64,000 nt of DNA from Ascarosepion bandense (GCA_037127315.1 JBBBDQ010000347.1:1137001-1201000), one strand, 5' to 3'. Positions 35,211-45,905 are shown, counted from the stretch's first letter. Notes: generated from the sequence alone by a model not told the origin. Numbers and translations are program-made.

Positions 35211-37495
35211 TTAATCATTTCACCCCGAGCAAGGCGGAAACGCCACTGATGTTCAGGGGGTTACATAAATGTAAAAAGATTAATTAGAAAAGAGTGATGA
35301 GTACAAACTAGTTAGAAAGGAACAATAGAAAGCTGAGAAAGCAGGTGCGATGACAGATACTTAGGTGGAGAGAAAGGGAATGTTATACAGGGAAGGGGAG
35401 AGAGCTAGAGTCCAGTGGTTAGTAGATGAGTATTGACTTTGCATTTAAATTTCTGGAGGTTGTAGCCGTCAGGAAAGCAAGAATACGGGAGCGAGTTCCA
35501 CAGGCGGGATGTGCGAGAGAGGAAGCTGCAGGAGTAGAATTGTCGTCTGCATTTGGCTAACCTGACTGTGAATGGGTGGGACCCAGTTGCCAGTCTGGTT
35601 GTACGGGTAAACACCTGTTGAGGAGGCATCAGTGACTTAAGCTCGTCCGAGCAGAAGCCATGAAAGTATTTATAGAACAGACAAAGGGAGGCCACATTTC
35701 GACGATGGGGAAGTGGCTGCAGTCGAGTCGCCAGATCAGTACCTATCACATTACAGACACTCCTTTGGAGCTTGTCAAGAACACTGAGGAGAACGGCAGG
35801 GGCACCTAACCATAAATGGCAGAATACTCCACGCACGGACGGATGGTTGACTTGTATATATGCAGGATGGATTCAGGTGGAAAAAACATCCTGGATCAAC
35901 ATAGTGACCCAATCTTCTTAACAGTTGATTTTGCTATGGATTCAATATAGTGGTTCCATCTGAGGTCTGAGGACAAGGTAAGTCCGAGGAGGCGTAGTGT
36001 ATTACTCTCAGGGAGAATTACTTGGTCCATGCTTATGGGAGGCAGAAGAGGTTGCCTGTAATGGTTGACAGACAACAGCTTGGTCTTAGATGAATTGAAG
36101 TTGACAATCCACTTCTTGCCCCATTCACCACAGAGTGTAGATCCCGCTCAAGGTCAGCAGCGAGATTATGTCTGTCCGCCACGACAGGTTTCTTATTGGA
36201 GCGGGAGTATATTGTAGTGTCATCTGCGTAGATGCCTACTTGGGACTTGATCTCATCTGGGAGGTCGTTGATGAAAAGAAGGAAGAGCGTCAGGCCCAGG
36301 ATAGAGCCCTGTGGGACACCAGCATTCGTACTGTAGGACGAAGAGGCACGCCCATTCAGAACGACCTTCATTTTGCGGTTATTTAAGAAAGATTGGATTA
36401 GGTTAAGCAGGCGACCGGTAATATCATAACCGCGTAGTTTGCATAGGAGGCCAGAGCAACCGCGCGAGCCTCGTCAGACACATCAAGGGCCTGTAGCATG
36501 TACTCCGTTACGGTTGTTAGCAGGTCGGCCGTGGACCTGGCAAAGCGGAATCCATATTGCCTGTCGGAGAACAGTTTGTGGGCGGTGAGATGATTAACTA
36601 TTTCAGCATTGATTATAGCCTCGAATACTTTCCCGAATATCGGTAGAAGACTGATAGGGCGATAGTTGGATGGGTCCGAGGGTTCACCACAATTCTTAAA
36701 TACAGGAACGACTGAAGAAAATTTCCAGCATGCAGGAAAGCAAGAAGCAGAAAGGCAGTAGTTAAATAGTTTAGAGAGGACAGGGGAAAGTTCAGGAGCA
36801 CACCTCTTTAGGACTATCACCGGGATTCCATTGTCTCCACATGCCTTATGGGGTCAAGTTTTGAAATTACTCTGGATACTACTGTCGGGGTAATATATAC
36901 GTTGTGCAGTTTGGCCTCAGTTCTAATAGGGAAGTCGGGTGGGTGTACTCCGGAGGAGTCGAATGTGGAGTTGGATGAGAATCTGTGGGCAAAGCACTCA
37001 GCTTTGTCCGCAGATGACGTGAGAACCTCAAATCCATGGATTAAAGGAGGTATTGAGGATTTCCTATTGTTGAGCACTCGTTTACAAATCCTCCAATAGC
37101 TATGTGCTGTCGCATTCTCTCAGCAAACAACTCTTTGGCGTCATTTAGGGTTCTCTTGCACTCATTGCGAGCAGATGTGAACAGGCGCCTATTGTGATCA
37201 GTTGGCTGTCTCCGGAATAGACGGAAGTAATGGTTCCTGTGGGCAATGGCGGCTGAGCAGGCCGGAGAGAACCACGGAGAGGAATAAGGTTTTAAGCAAT
37301 ACTTCCTGGTGGGTATGAAGGCATCAATGCCAGCTTTCACCCATGACGAGACCTCAGAGGCACAGTCATCAACTGATAGGTCAAACACTTTTCCCCAAGG
37401 GACGTCGCAGAGGAAATCGCGAAAGGCATCCCAGTCAGCTTTTTGGTAGGGGTAGTTGGTTCTATATGTAGGGGTCTCCTGGGGGGAGTGAAAAT
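35211..37495 (-). pseudogene. LINE-J, longest copy (ORF2 C-terminal two thirds)
   Basis: Jockey/CR1-like APE LINE, minus strand. It runs from a linker at 37388-37041 ('SVDDCASEVSSWVKAGIDAF') to the RT at 36820-36398 ('VLKRCAPELSPVLSKLF', 'DPSNYRPISLLPIFGKVF', 'DRQYGFRFARSTADLL'). The palm at 36371-36033 has GVPQGS at residues 18-23 and the catalytic YADD at 48-51 of that frame. The C-terminal domain is at 35836-35405 ('RSVCNVIGTDLATRLQPL', 'SFLSRTSRLWNSLPYS'). The 3' UTR ends in the conserved tail ('ttaatcatttcaccccgagc' on the plus strand) at 35211. RT motifs are kept, but at least three frameshifts separate the frames. The endonuclease domain is missing by 5' truncation near 37495. Confidence 0.92.
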
Positions 37496-37515
37496 TGCAG
37501 AGTCTTATAAGAACA

Positions 37516-37844
37516 CTAAGAGTTGGGGAATCACCCCCTTTTCACACACACAATGGACTCTTCCCTTGTATACAAATAATCCTTCCTACACAGAACAGAT
37601 TGTTATTGTTAGAGTTGGTGCTTGTCAGAGCAGCTGAACCGCCGCTCGTTGGTCAGCAAAAATATTGGCTATTACCCGGACTTACTTCTTGTATATATTT
37701 GACTCCTACTAACAAGTATTCCTGAATCTACAAACCGTGTACAGGCTGTATATCTTCTATCCAATAGACTTAGATATTTCCTCTCATATATTTTTGTTAT
37801 TATTATATTGTCTGGTTTTCTAATCAAGAATCCACAACACTAAG
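37516..37844 (+). mobile_element. Solo LTR with CTAAG target-site duplication
   Basis: A 319-bp block (37521-37839) starts AGTTGGGGAATCACC and ends ATCCACAACA. It is flanked by perfect 5-bp direct repeats CTAAG at 37516-37520 and 37840-37844. The first base appears mutated from T, since the related copy at 32342 starts TGTTG. A 5-bp duplication fits an LTR-retrotransposon integrase. It lies just past the 5' truncation of LINE-J. Confidence 0.72.
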
Positions 37845-37849
37845 CAATA

Positions 37850-39195
37850 CAAAGAGATTACAGACGAAAATTGCGAAAACAATATTGAAAACCAAATGAT
37901 CAGACTTTCACCAGAGATGGACACAAAAAGTAGATGTCTTAACCACAGAGGCATCCTTAAAAGTAGAGAAACTTGTTTGAGTGTAGCATATGTTATATGT
38001 TGCTGCTTTTTTTAGAAGAATTCAACAACATAAATTACATTAAAGCAATTCTTGTGGAGAATAGAGCTAGAAAAGCCTGAATGTAAGGAATGGATTGATA
38101 CAGCTCTAGTGAAAAAAACACCAAAACAAACAATCACAAAACAAATTGCATATTACTAGCTGTTCACTTCATCAAAACGAACCTCCTTTCAGAGATGTTT
38201 AAGCACATCCGTAGAGCTACAAGAAGCCCTACTTTTTCTACTGGTTTCTCTAGGGCACCTTTGCAGAAATGATTACCAGTATTTGCCCCAGGCAGAATTG
38301 GACACTATCAGTAGCCATCTGGATAATTTATATAATACTGCACGGGCGATGTAAAACTTAAGCGTGGACTGCTCTTAGACTATGCCGGAGGAATTTCTGA
38401 TGGGAAAGTGGATTCTAGCTTTTCTGCTGGGAAACTTATATCTCTAAATCAAGCAAATTTGATAACTTTAGTTTTCAAGTTAACGCGTTTATGGGCCTTC
38501 GTTGCTTATCCACCAGAACACTATGATATTATTACCCAGTCGTACAAAAACCATAATTAAAAAGATGCCGTTAGATCATTGGAAATCAAAGGGATAATAA
38601 ATTCCATTCAGTAACAACTGCATGTCTTTAACAAAATCCAGAAAATAAATCAACAGGCAACCAAAAATCAGAATGTTTCATTAAAAAATTTACCAAAAAA
38701 AAAAATGTTTTGTAGTGATTTACGAAAAAATATCTAAAAAATGGCATTCATCAACCCTGAAGCGATACACTGGTCAAATTTGGTTAACCGCTTATAAAAT
38801 ACAGTTTACGAACCTGAGCTCGCCGAAGGTTTTGCAAATAATAATTTCCAAGCTATTCTAATAAATGGAACAACGTTGGAGTTGCAGAATTTACCTACAC
38901 ATGCGTAAGGTTTAAAAAGAGCTGTTAAATTATTATGAAGCTCCACAAATTGAATATGGACAAAGACCAAAGCAGAAGTAGAAAATATTTTGTAAGAACC
39001 AAATATAAAAATCCTAGTAAACTAGTGAACCAGAGGAATGAACTCATTTCAAATGCAAACACAAAAATAGATTTAAAATTCTATAACAAAATGGAATTTA
39101 CACTTAAACGTTTTATTTGGTCAATAACTGACAAATGAATTTTCTAAAATTCATAATTATTTAAAACCGCCTATCGTTAATTTTAGTTGAGATAA
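37850..39195. other. No recognised gene
   Basis: Mixed A-rich sequence with short coding-like frames (for example 38935-39138) but no motif I can name. It may be an old decayed element. Confidence 0.35.
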
Positions 39196-39225
39196 TAATG
39201 TTTATAGATATATGTACGTATATGA

Positions 39226-39263
39226 TCATATATATATATATGTGTGTGTGTGTATGTGTTTAC

Positions 39264-39313
<50 letters not shown>

Positions 39314-39316
39314 ATG
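39226..39316. repeat. (TA)n / (TG)n compound microsatellite
   Basis: TATATA, then TGTGTG, then a long (TA)n. Confidence 0.95.
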
Positions 39317-39499
39317 TGTGAGTGTATATACATGCAAGTATTTACTGAGTTATGAACAAGTATATGTGCAAGTAAATATTTATATGCAAATAAGTATATA
39401 CAGCAAGCCTCTTAAACGCCCCCCCCACTGTATTCTTATAATACTCATGTAATACCCCGTTAAAAACTTGATATTTATCAACTTGTTTTTATTGGTTAG

Positions 39500-39520
39500 A
39501 TATTATTATTATTATTGTTG

Positions 39521-39577
<57 letters not shown>
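39500..39577. repeat. (TTA)n tail of RLE-LINE copy 7
   Basis: TTA repeats, with a TTG patch near 39515, directly adjoin the LINE 3' end at 39578. Confidence 0.95.
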
Positions 39578-39578
<1 letters not shown>

Positions 39579-39712
39579 GTCATTTTTCATCATATTTCGA
39601 TTTCTGCTTTGGTCTCACTACCAACCAAGTCTGCGGGGAGACCTAAGGCAGGTAGTGGCGTGTTGTTATGACTCCATTTCATGTTTTTCTATCTTCCATA
39701 TCATCTCCAGCA

Positions 39713-40156
39713 TTACATAGATAAAGTTTTCCTTAGTGTATGGGCTGTACTTAATAAGACAATTTTTTGTATATCTCTTAAGCTGGGGTTTCCAGGGATT
39801 CTTTCAGTGTGTTTTTTTGTTCCATTTTTTATCATTCCAAGTGCACCTACTATCACTGGCACAACTCTTGTTTTCAATTTCCACATTTTTTCTATTTCAA
39901 TTTCCAGGTCTTTATATTTTGACAGTTTTTCAAATTCCTTGATTGCTATGTTACAATCCGCTGGACAAGCCATATCAATTAATAGACAAGTTTTCTCCTG
40001 GTTTTTAACAATAATGTCTGGCCTGTTTGCTTCAATTTTTCTGTCTGTGTAGATGGTGTAATCCCATAGAATGGTTACATCTTCTATTTCTGTAACCGGT
40101 GCTGGGTGATGTTCATACCAGTGTTTGCCTACAGCTTTTCCATAATGTTTGCACAT
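39713..40156 (-). pseudogene. RLE-LINE copy 7: restriction-like endonuclease frame
   Basis: A 147-codon frame with 'WYEHHPAPVTEIEDVTILWDYTIYTD', the endonuclease core RPD ('EANRPDIIVKN'), LID ('CLLIDMACPADC') and the C-terminus 'GNPSLRDIQKIVLLSTAH'. It is nearly identical to the end of the 7668-9032 frame. It is out of frame with the upstream part because one base is missing in 'tttgggcaagc' (40207) relative to copy 3 ('tttgaggcaagc'). Confidence 0.88.
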
Positions 40157-41535
40157 TGCCCAATGTAAATATTGCCCAACTCTATCGTGGCGATTTCTAT
40201 ATTCATTTGGGCAAGCACAGAACAGCCTGAGATTAGGTGGTCTGTTGTTTCTTGGTGTTTATCACAAAACCTGCATTTTGGATCCATATTATTATGCATA
40301 ATATTTGCCTGAAAGTTTCTCGTGAAAAGACTTTGGTCTTGTGCTGCAAGTATAAATCCTTCAGTTTCAGACTTTAATCCAGATGCACATAACCATCGAT
40401 GAGTATTAACTTTGTCAACATTGGATTTATTGGCACTTTCTGGATATTGGCCATGCAGAGGTTTGTCTTGCCAGCGCTGTTTCATCTTTTCAAGAGCTTT
40501 ATCTTTGGCTTTCATTTTCATATTTTTTGCCGCAATAGTTGGTTCTTGGCTTCTGTTTTGCTTTTCTACAGAATCTACTAACTGTAAATCTTGTTTGTAT
40601 TTACTGCCTTCTTTTATTATTGAAAATTTTTTCTTTCTTTCTTCATGTTGCCTTACTAATTGTATCATCCAATCCTTTGTTGTTTCTATGTATGTTAGTA
40701 AGTCAATAGTTGTTGTCTTGTATGACAATTCCAGCTGAATAAGACCCCTTCCACCTTCTTTACGGGGTATGTATAGACGGTCTACATCAGCCTTTGGATG
40801 ATGCATCTTATGCTTAGAATGAAGCTTTCTTGTTTTAGCATCCATTCGCCTGATTTCGTTTAGAGTCCAGTTTAAGATGTTGAAGCTATATTGGACAACT
40901 GGGATTGCAAGGCTATTAATGGCCATAAGTCTGTTCTGTGAATTTAATTCAGTTTTTAATATCATTCGTAACCTTCTATAGTACTCTTTACGTACTATTT
41001 CTTTCATTTTTTTATGGTGAATATTTTCGCTCTCATTTACACCTAGGTATTTATAAGCTTCTTCTGGTTTCAATTCTTTTATTGTTACAGCAGGGTCTAA
41101 GCTAATTGAGGATGTTTCTTGTATTGATCCACGTAAAACTGTAGCTTTAGCACATTTATTCAAATTAAATTTCATTCCAATGTCTTCGCTGAAGCATTTT
41201 ACAGTTTGCAGAAGACCTTCCAGCTCATTATCATTCTTAGCATATAACTTTAAGTCATCCATGTAAAATAGATGGCTTATTTTCTTTTGGCCTATTTTAT
41301 AACCACATTCTGTCTTATTAAGTTGACTGGTTAGTGCTATTAATGATATGCAGAATAGTAAGGGAGATAAAGAATCACCTTGAAATATACCTCTTTTGAT
41401 GTTTATTTCATCAGACTTATAGGTTCCATTTATATGATTGAGGTAAAGGGTTGTTTTCCATATAGACATGCACTGTTTGATGAAATTGATGATGACGGGC
41501 GATATCTTGTATATATTTAAAGTCTTAAAATTCAT
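40129..41535 (-). CDS. RLE-LINE copy 7: RT palm, thumb and CCHC knuckle (frame 468 codons)
   Basis: This frame encodes the catalytic part of the reverse transcriptase of a Dong/R4-like LINE. 'RGIFQGDSLSPLLFCISL' lies at residues 48-65 and the catalytic 'FYMDD' at 90-94, followed by the thumb and linker ('EAYKYLGVNESENI') and the CRFC...H...C knuckle near the end. The last 30 or so residues after 'SGCSVLA' are out of frame because of the deletion near 40207. The apparent start Met lies at a frameshift: one base is missing and a Trp codon has become TGA just upstream, so the true protein ran on from the 41963-41532 frame. Confidence 0.88.
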   Translation of the reverse strand: MNFKTLNIYKISPVIINFIKQCMSIWKTTLYLNHINGTYKSDEINIKRGIFQGDSLSPLLFCISLIALTSQLNKTECGYKIGQKKISHLFYMDDLKLYAKNDNELEGLLQTVKCFSEDIGMKFNLNKCAKATVLRGSIQETSSISLDPAVTIKELKPEEAYKYLGVNESENIHHKKMKEIVRKEYYRRLRMILKTELNSQNRLMAINSLAIPVVQYSFNILNWTLNEIRRMDAKTRKLHSKHKMHHPKADVDRLYIPRKEGGRGLIQLELSYKTTTIDLLTYIETTKDWMIQLVRQHEERKKKFSIIKEGSKYKQDLQLVDSVEKQNRSQEPTIAAKNMKMKAKDKALEKMKQRWQDKPLHGQYPESANKSNVDKVNTHRWLCASGLKSETEGFILAAQDQSLFTRNFQANIMHNNMDPKCRFCDKHQETTDHLISGCSVLAQMNIEIATIELGNIYIGQCANIMEKL

Positions 41536-41963
41536 TCATGTGGCACACTATCGAATGCCTTTCGGTAGTCTATCCAGGCTGTACTAAGATTTTTCTTTGT
41601 ATTGTAGCAGTTTTCCAGGATCATTTTGATAATTAGCAATTGGTCTTTACAACCATAACAGCCACGTTTGCACCCTTTTTGTTCAAGCGGTATTATGTCA
41701 TTTCTTTCTAAGAATAAATATGTTTGTTTTGTTAAAATAGATGTTAGTAGTTTATATGTTGTCGAAAGACATGTAATTGGTCTGTAGTTTTTCGGGTTGT
41801 TTGTGTCACCATTCTTGGGTAGAAGAAATGTAATTCCTTTTGTCATCCATGCAGGAATTTTAGTGGGATCGTCAACCATTTCTTGGAGTTCTTTGACTAT
41901 TTTTTTATGTGCAGCATTTAAATAATATAGCCAAATGTTAGGAATTTTATCTATACTTACCAA
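41532..41963 (-). pseudogene. RLE-LINE copy 7: RT fingers and motif A
   Basis: A 143-codon frame with 'WMTKGITFLLPKNGD' and 'NPKNYRPITCLSTTYKLL' (RT motifs 1-2), 'EQKGCKRGCYGCKDQLL' (residues 94-110, a phrase typical of the R4/Dong group) and motif A 'AWIDYRKAFDSVPH' (129-142). It ends at a TGA where Trp is expected. Confidence 0.85.
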
Positions 41964-42014
41964 AAGTTAGGAATTTTATCTATACTTACCAAAAGTTAGG
42001 AATTTTATCTATAC

Positions 42015-42016
<2 letters not shown>
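41938..42016. repeat. 29-bp tandem triplication at LINE 5' junction
   Basis: The unit starting 'ttaggaattttatctatact' occurs at 41938-41966 and 41967-41995, with a partial third at 41996-42016, then (TTA)n begins. Confidence 0.95.
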
Positions 42017-42051
<35 letters not shown>

Positions 42052-42072
42052 TTTTATTATTATTATTATCAT
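42017..42072. repeat. (TTA)n microsatellite
   Basis: Serves as 5' flank of RLE-LINE copy 7 and as 3' tail of copy 8. Confidence 0.95.
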
Positions 42073-42358
42073 GTAATTTCTCATCATAATTTTTATTTCT
42101 GCTATGGTCGCACTACCAACCAAGTCTGCTGGAAGACATAAGGCAGGTCGTGGTGTGTTGTTATGGCTCCATTTCATGTTTTTCCTATATCCTCTAACGT
42201 CCCTAGCGTTACATAGACAAATTCTCTTTAATCTGTGGACTGTACTTAAGAAGACAATTTTTTGTATATCTCTTAACCTGGGGTTTCTAGGGATTATTTC
42301 AATCTGTTGTTTTCTTCAATTTTTTATCATTCGAAGTGCACCCACTATCCCTGGTACG
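42073..42358 (-). pseudogene. RLE-LINE copy 8: 3' UTR and endonuclease end
   Basis: This short copy covers the 3' UTR ('ctaccaaccaagtctgc') and the 'GNP.LRDIQKIVFL' coding end, up to the 'VGALRMIKN'-type block. At about 42358 it stops at 'ttattattat' and a different LINE begins. Confidence 0.8.
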
Positions 42359-42359
42359 C

Positions 42360-43325
42360 TTATTATTATGATATTTAAATTTTTGTACTTGATTAATTCT
42401 GGTATCTCCCACCTTTATTTGACATTTTGGGTTGTACCTTTTGCTGATGACCATGCACTCAGTTTTCTTAAGGTTTATTTGTAGTCCTTTTTTGTTGCTC
42501 TCCACCGCTACCTTTTGTATGAGGTCTTGTAGTTTACTTTCCGTGTCTGCAGTCAGCACTGTATCGCTGCGTACCTTATGTTATTCAAGTTGTGTCCTCC
42601 AACAACAAATCGTGGCGTGTCATCTAGGGTCCTCAAGATATTCTAGCTGTACAGGTTGAACAGATCTGGTGAAAAGACACATCCTTGTCTTACGCCTCTT
42701 TCTATTTTTGTAAATCTACTGAGATCGTTACCTGTCCGTATGCAGGCCGTTTGCTGCCAGTAGAGATTCTTGATTACTCTTGATGTCTTTGCCAAAAATA
42801 TCGAGGCTGCCGAGCATCTCCATCAGTTCTTTGTGTCGTATCTTGTCGAATGCCTTCGCATAGTCAATGAAACATAGGTACAATTCTTTCTTCATTTGTA
42901 TTGCCCTTTCAGAGAGCATCCTAATCATAAATATGGCGTTCCTTGTTCCAGTGGCTTTGACGAACCCGCACTGTTCCTACCCTATCTCTGGCCTGATTTT
43001 GCTTCTCGCTCTATTCATCAGGATTCTGACCATCGGTTTGGTTATGTGGCTCATTAAGCTGATAGTTCTGGGTAGTTCACACTCGTTTGCGCCTGGTTTC
43101 TTCGGCAGTGCTATAAATATCGACTTGCATAGGTCGTCTGGTATTATTTCGCTGCTATAAATTTTGTTTATTATGTCGGTAATTTTTTCTATGCCATATT
43201 CTTCTAATGCTGTCAGCAGCTCTATCACTATGCCGTCTGGACCAGCTGCTTTGTTTCTGTTCATTTTGGCCATTGCAGCTTCCGCTTCGGATTTTAGTAT
43301 TTCCCTAATAACTACAATGTTCAAA
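42360..43325 (-). pseudogene. Third LINE type (APE-like), RT relic
   Basis: Read on the minus strand: 'AEAAMAKMNRNKAAGPDGIV' and 'SIFIALPKKPGANECEL' (43324-42977, RT fingers), then 'LYLCFIDYAKAFDKIRHKEL' (42928-42728, motif A). The end of the palm follows, with 'TADTESKLQDLIQKV' and 'GLQINLKKTECMVISKR' (42559-42299). Around 42568 the expected YADD motif reads TACGCAGCGATACA and appears to lack one base, breaking the active site. Clade is uncertain; it is clearly distinct from LINE-J and the RLE-LINE. Translation after 42360 is out of the element. Confidence 0.85.
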
Positions 43326-43329
43326 AATG

Positions 43330-43968
43330 TATATGCAACCTAAATTATCCTCATCTGCTTTCTTGATTCCCGGTCATCTCTTGTTCTTTCCTAAATCCTT
43401 ACTATTCTCAGTTTTCTCTTTAAATTTATCTCCCTCTATCTTACTGCGTACTAGCTCTCAGTAAATAGCAGTGATACTATGATTCAGTAAATTGCAGTAA
43501 TAATATGATTCAGTAAATATGATCTGCTGATTGACAGTAGCTTTCCGAGTTTTAAGTATTTCATTTAATTTCTTGTTCAATGACCCTGATTTGATGTTAT
43601 TTACTGTTTCTTTTGCGTAGTGAGGACTCTCATTGTGTCGGCAGGACTAAACTACAAAGCTCAACGTATTTGATAGCAATCCAATATCACGGCTCTTTTC
43701 GACTAGAAGATGTACAATTCTTACTGGCTATCCTATATATCAGATTTCGCACCAGACTAAGATCTCAGTCAAAGGAGAGAAGTTTCGAAAATTTTGTAAT
43801 TTACAAGTCATATTGAAGAAAATAACAGAATGAAAGCAGTTTTCAGCGAGGTTGATTAATTTTTCTTTTTCTACGGCTTATCTTTGTAGATTATTTACCT
43901 CTAGAAATTATCTTTTGGACGATAAGAATTTTTTAGAGTCAATAGATTTTTTTATTTCTACAAGACTT
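43330..43968. other. No gene seen; short 30-bp triplet near 43457-43522
   Basis: Three imperfect copies of 'cagtaaat.gcagt.atactatgatt' are visible at 43457-43522. The rest shows nothing. Confidence 0.5.
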
Positions 43969-43969
43969 T

Positions 43970-44117
43970 CCATTAGGTGGAAAGAAGAGAACCGATGGAT
44001 TTCTACATTCCCAAGCGTATGGGCACGTAATTTAATATAACGAACCCAAGTAGAACTGGAACTCGACTTTCCCATTAACAATTCCAGGTCATTATCTATT
44101 ACTCCATCCACACATCT
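43970..44117 (-). mobile_element. SINE-A-like body fused downstream of 5S-like sequence
   Basis: Read on the minus strand, 'gtcgagttccagttctac', 'cgttatattaaattacgtgc', 'cccatacgcttgggaatgt' and 'ttctttccacctaatgg' align in order with the SINE-A head and body. Similarity fades at about 43970. The segment follows directly on the 3' end of the 5S-like sequence. Confidence 0.62.
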
Positions 44118-44240
44118 AAACTTACAGCTCCTGGTATTACCAAGCGGTCACCCATTCAGGTACTGACACGGTTCGATGTTACTTAACTTCATTGATCGAA
44201 CGGTGGAACCGCTCTTTCGGGGGGATGTGGCCGTAGGTCT
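44118..44240 (-). rRNA. 5S rRNA-like sequence, full length (pseudogene or SINE head)
   Basis: On the minus strand about 120 nt line up end to end with animal 5S rRNA: start 'cctacggccacat', middle 'gatcaatgaagttaagtaac' and 'atcgaaccg', then 'tcagtacctgaatgggtgac', 'cgcttggtaatacc', end 'aggagctgtaagttt'. The internal pol III promoter is recognisable: box A 'aagttaag.aacatcg' and box C 'tgggtgaccgc'. The 5' half is more diverged than the 3' half. It stands alone and leads straight into a SINE body, so a 5S-derived SINE head or a 5S pseudogene with an adjacent SINE is more likely than a working gene. Confidence 0.8.
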
Positions 44241-44244
44241 TGTC

Positions 44245-45054
44245 TAAAAGGTAAATATGTACAAATATATATACTATCGTAATGAGTTTGATTTTGATAT
44301 CCAGTGACATCCATGTAGGCTTTAACTAAATTAAATTAATTTCGAAATAAACTGATGGCGACTAACTTAGAATGTATTTTCTGTCATTACTTATGCGGAA
44401 AATATATATTTTGTCTTATTTCTGACTGTATACAAACATATACTTTTTACACCCAATACAAGACCCAAGATCCAAGCACAGTAGAATGTTAAAATGAAAA
44501 AGTGGTTGAATTTAAGAAGTGAAGATTATGAGGATATATATGAGGATATCTAATGGTTTGAGTGGAAGAGGTTAAAATGATTTTTATCGGGAATTATCTA
44601 CTAATAAGTTGGTTTTCCAAAGTATCAGTCCCGAAAACAAATGCTGTTTGAGAGTTGAACTTGCACCTTCCCAACGAAATAAGAAACGAATTTGGATGAG
44701 TCGACCCACTGCATTTGATATGTAAGTCCTTGACCATAAAGCCCTGAATTAGCATAGCTAAAGACAGTAATTCGTTTGAACATTTTTACTGAAAATAGCG
44801 ATAAACGACTTAACTTCAAGTAACGTTTCATTAGTGGAAGAAGGCGTTATATGGTGGAAAATAATACCAATCACATAAAGCAGTATCAACAAATATGACC
44901 TCGGTCAAGGACTGAGCAGCCTTATTTCAAGCAATATTCCATATGTAATCTCATTAAAATCTTGTAAAGATAACGCTTACCGGAGGAAGTCAAATACTTT
45001 CTGGTACATTACAAGAAACGGATTGTTTTCACAGAACCGTTCCCGATGTTTTAT
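44245..45054. other. No gene seen
   Basis: AT-rich unique-looking sequence with no supported feature. Confidence 0.45.
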
Positions 45055-45905
45055 ATATGAGATTCCCCTTGAGGTTTGAGTGGTCTGGATACCAATAGAC
45101 GTTCGTATGTCCGATTCCAAATCAGATTTTGAGTGGACTTTGGTCTCAATAGAGGTTCGTATGTCCGATTCCACTTGAGATTTTGAGTGGTCTTGGGACC
45201 CATTAAACGTTCGTATGCCCGATTGCACATGAGATTTTGAGTGGACTTGCGTCCCAATAGACGTTCGTATGCACAATTCAACTTGAATGTTCGGGTGTAC
45301 TTGAGTTCCAATAGACGTTTTTATGTACGACTGCACTTGATATTTTGACTGTGCTTGAGTCCCAGAAGACGTTCGTATACACAATTCCACCTAATATTTT
45401 GAGAAGTCTTGGGTCACAATAAACGTCATATAAATGACTTAAATTGCGATTTTGATTTTTATGTCCTAATATATAATCGTATGCACAATAATATGTGAGG
45501 TTTTGAGTGGGCATGGGTCTCAATAGACGTTCGTATGCACGATTCAGATTGAGGTTTTGTGTGGGTATGGGTCATAGTACACGTTCGTATGCAAGCTTCC
45601 ATTTGGGCACATGAGTGAGCTTGAGTCTTAGTAGACATTCGTATGCATAATTTTACTTAAGGTTTTGATTATGCTTGGGTTCCAATAGACGTTCCAATGG
45701 ACTATTCCACCTGAGCTTTGAGTGGGCTTGTGTCCCAATAGACGTTCGTATGCACAACTCTATTTAAAATTATGAGTAGGCTAGAATCCCAGTCGTTCGT
45801 ATATACCATTTTACTTGAGGCTTTAAGTGTGCTTTGGCCATAAGAGACATTCGTATGTACGATTCCAAATGATATTTTGAGTGGGCCTGGATCCCAGTAC
45901 ATGTT
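45055..45905. repeat. 54-bp minisatellite, about 15-16 units
   Basis: The phrase 'gacgttcgtatg' recurs every 54 bp: 45101, 45155, 45209, 45263 and on to about 45847. Consensus parts are 'gtcccaatagacgttcgtat', 'gcacgattccacttgag' and 'ttttgagtgggcttgg'. Since 54 is a multiple of 3, 18-residue periodic frames appear on the minus strand in all three phases (for example 44977-45390 'RTSIGTQVHSKS'). Divergent units and stops argue against a protein. Confidence 0.93.

Larger units (their letters stand above)
39578..42016 (-). mobile_element. RLE-LINE copy 7, longest (Dong/R4-like)
   Basis: The best copy of the family, about 2.44 kb. It contains a 3' UTR (39578-39712), the endonuclease end (40156-39713), RT palm to knuckle (41535-40129) and the RT fingers (41963-41532). 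It lacks the 5' part of the ORF. Both ends sit in (TTA)n. A 29-bp unit is triplicated at the 5' junction. Two frameshifts (near 41525 and near 40208) make it inactive, though divergence looks low. Confidence 0.9.

Noticed and set aside
44977..45902. Repeat protein encoded by the 54-bp array
   Set aside because: Frames shift between units and stops occur in each phase; no start, signal or flanking coding sequence.
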